A stretch of 64,000 bases of DNA from the NCBI RefSeq assembly GCF_016894445.1, contig NZ_CP056775.1:4032001-4096000 (forward strand), written 5' to 3'. This document shows positions 16,801 to 24,785 of this stretch, piece after piece. Both the position numbers and the translations under genes were made by a program. Position 1 is the first letter of the stretch. Every line of letters starts with the position of its first letter. The notes under the pieces were generated by a model, which worked only from the letters and a program-made list of their open reading frames with translations, was not told the DNA's origin and did not search any database. The stretch comes from Dyadobacter sandarakinus. Its GTDB lineage: Bacteria > Bacteroidota > Bacteroidia > Cytophagales > Spirosomataceae.

Positions 16801-17799
16801 ATGGGAGACCGCTACATCTCGCCTGAACTTTTGGATAAATACCTCAGTGGAACCTGCACCCCTGACGAAGCCTTGCAGGTAGAGGCATGGTACCATGCGC
16901 AGGAAAACAATCCTGATGTGGACCAGGTATTTCCTGCCGCCGGTGAAGAGCAGTACGCGCATTCGGTATTCAGGAAAATCAGCAGCAAAATCACAGAGGC
17001 TGAATCCCGCCAGCCAAGCCGCAGCGTATTCCGATTACGCTCGTGGATATGGTATGCAGCTGCCTCGGTAGCAGTGGCTGCCACCATCATGTGGCTTCAG
17101 CAGCGTCCTGCTGCCATTGTAGCGTCGCAAAAACGCCCCGTAATATTGGCCGCGCTCACCAGTCTTGCCAATCCCACCGCCAGCATTGAACTGAAAGTCC
17201 TGCCCGACGGCAGCAAGGTCTGGCTTAATCCGGCATCCCGAATCAGCTTTGGGAAAGATTATGGTCGCTCCAGAAGGCAGATCGAGCTGGAAGGTGAGGC
17301 GTTTTTTGAAGTGAAACGGGATACAACCCGACCGTTCATTATCCGCACCGGCAAAATGACCACGGAAGTGCTCGGTACCAGCTTTAATGTGCAGGCCCGG
17401 ACCACCAGCCGGCATTTTGAGGTTTCGGTGGTGACGGGCACCGTGGCAGTAAGCGGGCCGACGGACAAAAGGATCATTAAAGCGCGGCAGCAGGTGCGGT
17501 TTGATCCTGTATCAGGAAGGCTGGCCGACTTTGCGAAACCGAGCATTGTGCCTTATCAGCTCTGGGAACCGGTCACGATCAACTTTGATTGGGCTTCGAT
17601 GAAGGATGTGACTGCGAAGCTCGAAGAAATGTTCGCGGTACATTTTGAATTTCAGAATCCGGGCATGAAAGACTGCTTTCTGCGTGCGGATTTTACCAAT
17701 CTCCGGCTGCCGGTAATCCTCAACCTGCTGTGTGAGTCGATCGGCGCCAGCTACACCATCCAAAACAATGTAATCCGGCTTACGGGTCCGGGTTGCTGA
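16801..17799 (+). CDS. FecR-family anti-sigma factor
   Basis: A 332-residue inner-membrane protein. The cytoplasmic N-terminal segment (about residues 1-75) should bind the sigma factor. One membrane helix follows (SWIWYAAASVAVAATIMWL). The periplasmic FecR domain has LPDGSKVWLNPASRISF, GEAFFEVKRD and LGTSFNVQA. A C-terminal DUF4974-like domain ends NNVIRLTG. It lies 139 bases after the sigma gene and 165 bases before susC, the standard order for such systems. Confidence 0.92.
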   Translation: MGDRYISPELLDKYLSGTCTPDEALQVEAWYHAQENNPDVDQVFPAAGEEQYAHSVFRKISSKITEAESRQPSRSVFRLRSWIWYAAASVAVAATIMWLQQRPAAIVASQKRPVILAALTSLANPTASIELKVLPDGSKVWLNPASRISFGKDYGRSRRQIELEGEAFFEVKRDTTRPFIIRTGKMTTEVLGTSFNVQARTTSRHFEVSVVTGTVAVSGPTDKRIIKARQQVRFDPVSGRLADFAKPSIVPYQLWEPVTINFDWASMKDVTAKLEEMFAVHFEFQNPGMKDCFLRADFTNLRLPVILNLLCESIGASYTIQNNVIRLTGPGC

Positions 17800-17964
17800 C
17801 CATTTGCATCCAGTAACATTTAACCCACATCGTTCATTACAAACAATTAAAACCCTGCGTGATATGATCAAGAACATTACGTGAATGCGCTTCGTGCCGG
17901 CTTCGGCTAATTCAGACCTGACCAACTAAGATGCTCAAAGTTTTATCTATTACAACCTAACATT

Positions 17965-20900
17965 ATGAAAAGGAACAATTCCATGCCCAGTATGTCCCGG
18001 CGAAGGGACATGCGAAACTCCATCCTGCTCCTGCTCCTGTCGCTCGCCAGCCTTGGCGTACAGGCGACTGCTTTCGTGGAACAAAATTTCCTGAACCAGA
18101 AAACCGAGCTTTCGGTAAAGGACGCCTCGCTGCGCAGCGCATTGCTTCAGCTGGAACAGACAACCAAGGTGAAGTTCATTTTCAGCAGCCGTGTCGTTAA
18201 AAACGATATGAAGGTGACCATGAATGTACAGGGCAAAGCGCTGTCCGATGTACTGGACGAAATGCTGAAACCTCATGGTATCACTTACGGAGTGAAAGAA
18301 GATCAGATTGTGCTTTACAAAGGCAATGAAAGCAGCATGGGTACTTCCCTGCTCGTGAACAAAGCCAGCATGCTGGCCAGCTCTTCCATTGACAAAACAG
18401 TGAAAGGACGCGTAACGGACCAGCAGAATAATGAAGGACTGCCCGGCGTAAACGTAGTTGTAAAGGGATCCAGCAATGGTACTGTAACGGATGCTTCCGG
18501 TAACTATACCCTTAGTGTGCCGGATCAGGGCGCGACCCTGGTTTTCAGCTTTGTGGGTTATGTAGCCCAGGAAGTTCAGGTAGGCACCCGTACCACGCTC
18601 GATATTCCACTGGTTTCGGATACCAAAGCGCTGAGCGAAGTGGTTGTTATCGGTTACGGTACAGCGCGCAAATCTGACCTGACCGGCTCTGTAGGCTCCG
18701 TGAAAGAAGAGCAACTGAGAGAGCGTCCTGCTCCTTCATTGAACCAGGCTCTTCAGGGTAAAGTGTCCGGTGTACAGGTAAACGTAAACTCCGGCCGGCC
18801 GGGCGGACGTGCCAACGTGCGTATCCGTGGTTTCAGCTCGATCAACTCTTCCAACAACCCGTTGTATGTAGTGGACGGCGTAATGCTTCCGCAAGGAAAC
18901 CAGAACCAGCAAAGCCAGGCAATCGACTTCATTAACCCGAACGACATTGTATCCGTAGAGGTTTTGAAAGATGCATCATCCACTGCAATCTATGGTGCGC
19001 GTGGCGCCAACGGTGTTATCCTCATTACTACCAGAAAAGGCAGATCGGGCGAGAGCCAGATCACTTACGGTCTTGACCTGAGCGTACCCACCGTGGGCCC
19101 GAAAAGAGCGAAAGTGCTGAATGCGCAACAGTACATGGATGTGGAAGACCTCTCCTACCGCAACATGGAGAAGTTTGATCCGGAAGGCTGGAAAGCAGGT
19201 AAATACAAAACCCACGATCCACTTGTACGCCGTGCACAGCTTGCAGCAGCTCACCCTGACGTATTTACTAAAAATGCAGACGGTACATTCTCTCCGAACT
19301 ACGACACAGACTGGTTCCGTGAGTCAACGCAGAACCGTGTTTCCCAAAACCACCAGCTGGGTTTCAGCGGCGGAAACGAAAGAACTACCTACTCGCTGTC
19401 GCTTAACTACCGTGATGACCAGGGTCTGATCAAAACATCCTACCTGAAACGTTATGCAACACGGTTCAGCATTGATGATCAGGTGAAGAAATGGCTGCGC
19501 CTCGGTGGTACACTAAGCTATAACAGCCAGGCTGAAAACCTGGTCGATATCAACGACGCAGTACCCCGCCAGATGGTGGAAGACTTTCCGTTCCTGCCAG
19601 TAAAATGGCCGGATGGCTCCTATGCCAACAACCGCGACTATCCCGGTGCGGAAGGTTCATTCAGCTCGGTACACCGGCTGTACGGACGCAAGTACAACCT
19701 GAATACGCAAACTACCCTGGGTAGCCTTTACGGAAACATTACCCTGGCCAAAGGTCTTGAATTCCGCTCGGTATTGGGTGTGAACGTGATCAACCAGGAA
19801 GTAAACCAGTCGCAAACACGTACGTTGACGCCGAATGAATTGGGTACGGCAAGAAAAGAAACCAGAAAAGAGACTTTCTGGTCATGGGAGAACTTGCTGA
19901 CTTATAACAAATCGTTTGGCATCCACTCCGTAAATGCCCTTGCAGGGATTTCATGGCAGGAAACCAATGTAGCTACCACGGGTGTAGGTGCACAGAATTT
20001 TTCTACTGACTACTATACCTATGACAACCTAGGTGCAGGTTCGGTAGCACCTTCGTCCAACCCATACGTGTCGGGTGCGCAGCGTTTTGCATTCAACTCG
20101 TACTTCGGGCGTTTGAACTATACCTTGCTCGACAAGTACCTGGTTACTGTGACAGGACGTGCGGATGGTTCTTCCAAATTCGGTGATAACCACAAATTCG
20201 CATTCTTTCCTTCTGCGGCTCTGGCCTGGAAAGTGTCTGATGAACCTTTCCTGAAAGGAAACACAGTTATCTCCAGCCTTAAAGTTCGTACCAGCTATGG
20301 TTTGACAGGTAACTCGGAAATTCCTCCCTACTCGTCACTGGGACTTCTGAGATCCAACTATGCAGCAGTTTACGGCGATACCCGTATTGGTGGAACCGGT
20401 ATCAACAGGCTTGCCAACAATGATTTGCGCTGGGAAAAAACGGCCCAAACTGACGGTGGTCTGGAAATCAGCTTCCTGAAAGGCAGAATTTCACTTGAAG
20501 CAGATTACTACTATCGCAAAACCACCGACATGCTTTTAGATGCGCCTGTACCACGTACCAGTGGCTACGGTACCATCAGAAAGAACATCGGTTCCATGGA
20601 GAACAAAGGTTTCGAATTTGGTCTGAATACCACGAACATCGAAAAACAGAACTTCACATGGACTTCCAGCTTCAACATTTCGTTCAACCGGAACAAAGTA
20701 TTGTCGCTGGCCACACCATCTGACATCTTCGGGGTGGGCGGTCCTTCGATCACCAACCAAACCAGCATCATCCGTATCGGTGAGCCGGCAGGTGCATTCT
20801 GGGGTCTGACCCGTCTGGGCACATGGAGCACAGCCGAAGCTGCACAGGCTGCTGAATTCAAGAGCTATCGCGGTAACTTGACCATGCTGCCAGGCGATAT

Positions 20901-21483
20901 CAAGTATCTTGACAGAAATGGTGACAAAGCGATCACAGATGCTGACCGCAGCATTATTGGTAACGGTTCTCCAAAAGGCTGGGGATCATTTGCCAACAAC
21001 CTGCGTTTCGGAAACTTTGACGTGACCTTCGATCTGCAGTTCTCGTACGGAAACGATCTGATGGACATGAACCTGCACGCAAGCGAAGACCGCCAGGCAC
21101 TGGCCAACAGCTACACCACGGTACTTGATGCATGGACTCCTGAAAACCAGAATACGCCTATTGCGCAAATCCGTGATACCAAAGCCGGGTATGTAACCAA
21201 CGTAGATACCCGCTGGATTTTCGACGGTTCATTCATTCGCGGCCGTAACCTGTTGCTGGGCTATAACCTGCCTTCGGAACTGGTGAGCAAGATGAAACTG
21301 AGCAAGCTGAGACTGTACGTTTCTGCCCAGAACTTCTTTATCATCAGCAAATATCCGTTTGGTGACCCTGAACAGACTCCGATCCGCGGTGGTGATTCCG
21401 ACAACGTATTCTCGCAGGGGATGATCTGGCACAGCTACCCGAAACCAACCACTTACCTGGGAGGTATTCAGATCGCATTCTAA
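17965..21483 (+). CDS. SusC/RagA-family TonB-dependent outer-membrane receptor with STN signalling domain
   Basis: A 1172-residue TonB-dependent transporter. It has a signal peptide at about residues 15-35 and a STN domain at about 45-115 (LSVKDASLRSALLQLEQTTK). A carboxypeptidase-D-like domain lies at about 147-215 (KGRVTDQQNNEGLPGVNVVV). The plug begins at LSEVVVIGYGTARKSDLTGS, and a large beta-barrel ends in an aromatic-containing strand with terminal Phe. The STN domain ties it to the upstream FecR/sigma pair. It imports an oligomeric nutrient with its SusD partner; the substrate is not evident because no hydrolase lies nearby. Confidence 0.95.
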   Translation: MKRNNSMPSMSRRRDMRNSILLLLLSLASLGVQATAFVEQNFLNQKTELSVKDASLRSALLQLEQTTKVKFIFSSRVVKNDMKVTMNVQGKALSDVLDEMLKPHGITYGVKEDQIVLYKGNESSMGTSLLVNKASMLASSSIDKTVKGRVTDQQNNEGLPGVNVVVKGSSNGTVTDASGNYTLSVPDQGATLVFSFVGYVAQEVQVGTRTTLDIPLVSDTKALSEVVVIGYGTARKSDLTGSVGSVKEEQLRERPAPSLNQALQGKVSGVQVNVNSGRPGGRANVRIRGFSSINSSNNPLYVVDGVMLPQGNQNQQSQAIDFINPNDIVSVEVLKDASSTAIYGARGANGVILITTRKGRSGESQITYGLDLSVPTVGPKRAKVLNAQQYMDVEDLSYRNMEKFDPEGWKAGKYKTHDPLVRRAQLAAAHPDVFTKNADGTFSPNYDTDWFRESTQNRVSQNHQLGFSGGNERTTYSLSLNYRDDQGLIKTSYLKRYATRFSIDDQVKKWLRLGGTLSYNSQAENLVDINDAVPRQMVEDFPFLPVKWPDGSYANNRDYPGAEGSFSSVHRLYGRKYNLNTQTTLGSLYGNITLAKGLEFRSVLGVNVINQEVNQSQTRTLTPNELGTARKETRKETFWSWENLLTYNKSFGIHSVNALAGISWQETNVATTGVGAQNFSTDYYTYDNLGAGSVAPSSNPYVSGAQRFAFNSYFGRLNYTLLDKYLVTVTGRADGSSKFGDNHKFAFFPSAALAWKVSDEPFLKGNTVISSLKVRTSYGLTGNSEIPPYSSLGLLRSNYAAVYGDTRIGGTGINRLANNDLRWEKTAQTDGGLEISFLKGRISLEADYYYRKTTDMLLDAPVPRTSGYGTIRKNIGSMENKGFEFGLNTTNIEKQNFTWTSSFNISFNRNKVLSLATPSDIFGVGGPSITNQTSIIRIGEPAGAFWGLTRLGTWSTAEAAQAAEFKSYRGNLTMLPGDIKYLDRNGDKAITDADRSIIGNGSPKGWGSFANNLRFGNFDVTFDLQFSYGNDLMDMNLHASEDRQALANSYTTVLDAWTPENQNTPIAQIRDTKAGYVTNVDTRWIFDGSFIRGRNLLLGYNLPSELVSKMKLSKLRLYVSAQNFFIISKYPFGDPEQTPIRGGDSDNVFSQGMIWHSYPKPTTYLGGIQIAF

Positions 21484-21510
21484 CAACCTGAACCGTTGTA
21501 TCATTTTATT

Positions 21511-23094
21511 ATGAATTTCAGCATGAAACTAAATAACAAGAATTTCTATAAGCTAATGCTCTGCGGGGCAATCCTGCTGGGCCCGACAGCCTGCTCCGAC
21601 TTCCTCGACGAGCAGGACCCGTCCAACCTGCAACCGGATACCTTCTACACCATTCCTGACCACGCCGAAGCTGCAGTGGCTGCTGCCTATGCCGAAACCC
21701 GCTTCATTGGTGACGGTGCGGGTATCTTCTCGGCCAACTGGCAAATGCTGGAAGCCCCAACCGGAACAGCTACTACTGAAACAGGCCAGAATTCGGACCT
21801 GAACAACCTGTATGCCCTCATTTACGATGGCAACACAGGTCATATCAGCAACTGGTGGAACGGCTTGTACCGCGTAATCGCGAATGCTAACCTGGCCATT
21901 GAAAAGATCCCGACGATCCAATTTCCTGCCGGGAGTGGTGAACAGCAGAAAAACCGCCTGATCGGAGAAGCCCGCTTCCTGCGTGCATGGGCTTATTTCT
22001 ACGCCGTAAGATTATGGGGAGATGTGCCTCTGGTGACCAAACCGCAAACTGCCGAGTCGGAGGATTTCTTTCCGCCGAGAGCACCGCAGGAGCAGGTTTA
22101 CAACCTGATCTTAGAAGACCTTCAGGCTGCGGAAGCGGCCGGACTGGCGGATTTTAATAACGATGGACGCGTGTCCAAAATGGCTGTAAAAGCATACCTG
22201 GCGAAAGTGTACCTGACGATGGCAGGCTTCCCGCTGCAAAAAGGAGCATCGCATTACAAGCTGGCGGCTGATAAAGCACTGGAAGTGATCAACTACTCCA
22301 AAGCCAACCCGTCGACGCTGAACCTGTTCGGTACCTACAAGGAACTGCATCAGGAAGGTTTGAAAAACCGCGTGGAGCACCTGTTCCAGATTCAGTACAA
22401 TTCTGTAGTAGCTGGTTTCCCGCTGAATGACTTCTTCCCGAACTTTAAGGCGGTTACCTACGCGGGACCAAGCGGAACGGGAAGTACAGTGCCTACGCTT
22501 TCATTCTACAACTCTTATGAAACAGGCGATCTTCGTACCAAAGACCAGGAAGGCTGGTTTTACACGACGTACTATACCAACGGTACCGGTGAGAAGTTTG
22601 ACCTGGGTGCTCCGTATGTGTTCAAATACTTCAACGTCAATGCATTGGGCGGCCCGGGCATTACCCCTACCCGTCTGAACAACCTGAATGTAAACCAGAT
22701 GCGCTACGCAGAAGTGCTGCTGATCTATGCAGAAGCACAGAATGAAGTAAGCGGCCCGACTCAGGAAGCATACGATGCTTTCAAACGCATCCGCGACCGT
22801 GCACAGCTGAAAACACCGGCACTGGGTACTTACACGCAGACCACGTTCCGCGAAGCGGTATGGAGAGAGCGCTGGTATGAATTCGCTTACGAAGGCATTA
22901 CCTGGTTCGATATGGTACGTTTGCGCAAGGTATTCAACGAAACGACCAAAGGGTTTGACAATTTTGTCGGACATCGTAACCTCAACGTAAGTGGCGGCGC
23001 TGCTTTGGAGGAAAAACATTTGCTATTCCCGCTGGGTATTCAGGAGATGAAAAACAATCCTAGCCTGTCCCCACAAAATCCCGGTTATAACTAG
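21511..23094 (+). CDS. SusD/RagB-family nutrient-binding lipoprotein
   Basis: A 527-residue surface lipoprotein. The lipobox is LLGPTAC with Cys28, followed by SDFLDEQDPSNL. The SusD-like N-terminal region has WWNGLYRVIANANLAIEKI and EARFLRAWAYFYAVRLWGDV. The C-terminal RagB/SusD domain has RYAEVLLIYAEAQNE, RERWYEFAYEG and WFDMVRL. The ATG at 21511 is used; a shorter start at 21523 is possible. It caps the SusC barrel and binds the substrate. A strong terminator follows. Confidence 0.95.
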   Translation: MNFSMKLNNKNFYKLMLCGAILLGPTACSDFLDEQDPSNLQPDTFYTIPDHAEAAVAAAYAETRFIGDGAGIFSANWQMLEAPTGTATTETGQNSDLNNLYALIYDGNTGHISNWWNGLYRVIANANLAIEKIPTIQFPAGSGEQQKNRLIGEARFLRAWAYFYAVRLWGDVPLVTKPQTAESEDFFPPRAPQEQVYNLILEDLQAAEAAGLADFNNDGRVSKMAVKAYLAKVYLTMAGFPLQKGASHYKLAADKALEVINYSKANPSTLNLFGTYKELHQEGLKNRVEHLFQIQYNSVVAGFPLNDFFPNFKAVTYAGPSGTGSTVPTLSFYNSYETGDLRTKDQEGWFYTTYYTNGTGEKFDLGAPYVFKYFNVNALGGPGITPTRLNNLNVNQMRYAEVLLIYAEAQNEVSGPTQEAYDAFKRIRDRAQLKTPALGTYTQTTFREAVWRERWYEFAYEGITWFDMVRLRKVFNETTKGFDNFVGHRNLNVSGGAALEEKHLLFPLGIQEMKNNPSLSPQNPGYN

Positions 23095-23112
23095 TAACAG
23101 GTATTGAAGCAA

Positions 23113-23143
23113 GGTCCGGGCGGTATCCGTCCGGACCTTTTTG
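23113..23143 (+). terminator. Rho-independent terminator after susD
   Basis: GGTCCGGGCGG pairs with CCGTCCGGACC (11 bp, one wobble) around a TAT loop, then TTTTTG. The 290 bases between it and the RHS fragment at 23433 hold nothing that I can recognise. Confidence 0.85.
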
Positions 23144-23432
23144 TTTTGAAGGGTCTTGGTAAGATAATGTGTATTCTGTTTGAGCCTATCTAGGAAGGCT
23201 TTCAGGATGTCCTGGATCTCCATGCGCGGTAGCGCATTTGTTAAGTTGTTCCAGATTTGGTTATAGGCATCAGTTTAGTTTGTGTAAAAATGCTTCTGTT
23301 TTTTCACAACTTACACTTCCGTTGCTTATGTTGAAAGTGTACGCTTTGCTAATGTAGGTTTGTCATGTACCTACATCCTTTTTCGATTTTTACATTAGGG
23401 TTAAATTGTATAGTTCCGTCTGCCTTGATAAA

Positions 23433-23930
23433 TCAATCTAAACCAAAGAGGTCAATATTGGACACCGGATTGTTACCGGCATGATTGTAGGGAGACTCAA
23501 AGGGATACTTTTCACTTAATGGATCCATGCCATTCCACTGTCCAACCTCTGGCATATACATCCTGGCCCATCATCCAGAAACCCACTCCCGACCTGTAAC
23601 TCCTTGCCATTGTACAAATACCGGTTTACGCCATTGCGCACTTTGGGCTGCGCTCCATCGAGGTTGATGGCGAGCCCAAAAGGATAATAATTCGTCCGCT
23701 GCAACCCATTCCCTTTTTGATCAAAAACAATGCGGATGTTGCCCAGATGATCTTTAAGGTAGTATTTAAAGACCAGCTTACCATTCCGCATCACGGCCTG
23801 TCACTCGCTTAAACTAAGCAGGTAGAAGCTGTTAGCAGCGTCCACCTGCCGGTACTCGAAGGCACCTGCATATTTAAGCGTCAGGGTGTCGGAGGTATAC
23901 TTATGCTTCTTTGCTGAGGCATTTTAATCA
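23433..23930 (-). pseudogene. Decayed RHS-repeat gene fragment
   Basis: On the minus strand this stretch is closely similar to the RHS core of the intact-looking copy at about 25590-25915. It contains KYAGAFEYRQVD, FYLLSLSE, MRNGKLVFKYYLKDHLGN and TNYYPFGLAINLDG. It is broken at least three times. A Tyr codon has become TAA at the upstream end, a Gly codon has become TGA in SLSE*QAV, and a one-base loss after GSGFLD shifts the frame. With the shift corrected it ends MYMPEVGQWNGMDPLSEKYP and NNPVSNIDLFGLD, a different tip from the neighbouring copy. Upstream sequence is missing, so it is an orphan 3' piece. Confidence 0.85.
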
Positions 23931-23989
23931 AAGAGATAAAACTACTACTCTGCTCAATACACAGAAAATATATTCTAATCAGGCATTTT

Positions 23990-24322
23990 ATGGTGTTTGG
24001 AGAGCGCCTTTTAAGTATCCGCAAAGCCAAAAAATCCTCTCAGGAGGAACTGGTAAAGGCCATTGGTGTACATGCCCCCGTGATAGGCAGGTATGAAAGA
24101 GGGGAAGTAAAACCTTTGATAGAGGTGGCCATCAAGTTGGCAGATGCGTTGCAGATGTCGGTGGATTACCTGGTGGGGAATTCAGATATGGAACTCGACA
24201 AGCAAACGCTCAATCGTATGCAACAGATGGCCAAGATGCCCGACGCCGACCGCATGCAGATCTTTATGGTCATTGATGCACTGATACGTGATTTTAATGC
24301 CAAAAAGCAGTACGCCGTGTAG
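23990..24322 (+). CDS. XRE-family transcriptional regulator
   Basis: A 110-residue protein with a Cro/C1-type helix-turn-helix at about residues 4-60 (SIRKAKKSSQEELVKAIGVH, then VIGRYERGEVKP and IKLADALQMSVDYLVG). The C-terminal part (about 70-110) is helical. It lies between the decayed RHS fragment and the RHS toxin locus and points toward the latter. Its target is unknown; regulation of the RHS locus is only a possibility. Similar small regulators are common as solitary genes. Confidence 0.85.
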   Translation: MVFGERLLSIRKAKKSSQEELVKAIGVHAPVIGRYERGEVKPLIEVAIKLADALQMSVDYLVGNSDMELDKQTLNRMQQMAKMPDADRMQIFMVIDALIRDFNAKKQYAV

Positions 24323-24347
24323 CTGATTTCCACTTTGCTACAATACG

Positions 24348-24397
24348 AGAAGCCCTCAAAACCCATCCGTCAGGACACGCTTTGAGGGGCTTCTTTT
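24348..24397 (+). terminator. Rho-independent terminator after the XRE gene
   Basis: GAAGCCCTCAAA pairs with TTTGAGGGGCTTC across a 20-base loop, then TTTTT. The 110 bases from here to 24506 show no gene. Confidence 0.8.
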
Positions 24398-24506
24398 TGA
24401 TCTCAACAGAATTTCTTTACAAGTAAACCCCGTTTCTGAACCGTATGGGCACTTTACGGGTGGAGTCGACTCTTAGATAAACCTATAAAGGCTCCGCTCC
24501 GCCTAG

Positions 24507-24785
24507 TCAGATCGGATTAATTTCCTGACTTATCGCTCTAAGGATCGATGACAACCTATCTAAGTCAGCACTAGCTACTTGTCTCTTTTCGTTTATCAAT
24601 TGACTCAGAAAATGCCAATCGTCCGTTAGTGAGCCGACATCCGCTGGCACATCCTTGCTAAAATCTGTCCAGTTATCGCTTCCTATAAGCCAATAACTAT
24701 CTTCCGATAAATCGATTTCAGAAGGTAGAAAATCCACTATTTTTTGAAAAAAATAGTTCAGTTGCTCTTTTTTTACTTTAATCAT
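24507..24785 (-). CDS. Candidate immunity protein for the RHS toxin
   Basis: A 92-residue acidic soluble protein (SYWLIGSDNWTDFSKDVP, then a helical C-terminal part). Its ATG overlaps the RHS stop codon as ATGA at 24782-24785, so translation is coupled. A small cytosolic-looking protein directly after an RHS C-terminus is the standard position of an immunity gene. The region is visibly richer in A+T than the RHS core, as is usual for exchangeable toxin/immunity tips. I do not recognise the family; the role rests on position. Confidence 0.65.
   Translation of the reverse strand: MIKVKKEQLNYFFQKIVDFLPSEIDLSEDSYWLIGSDNWTDFSKDVPADVGSLTDDWHFLSQLINEKRQVASADLDRLSSILRAISQEINPI

Noticed and set aside
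17950..18714. Long minus-strand frame opposite susC
   Set aside because: Antisense of the conserved SusC N-terminal domains; composition is not protein-like.
23023..23223. Short minus-strand frame between susD and the RHS fragment
   Set aside because: It overlaps the end of susD and its terminator and shows no recognisable domain.
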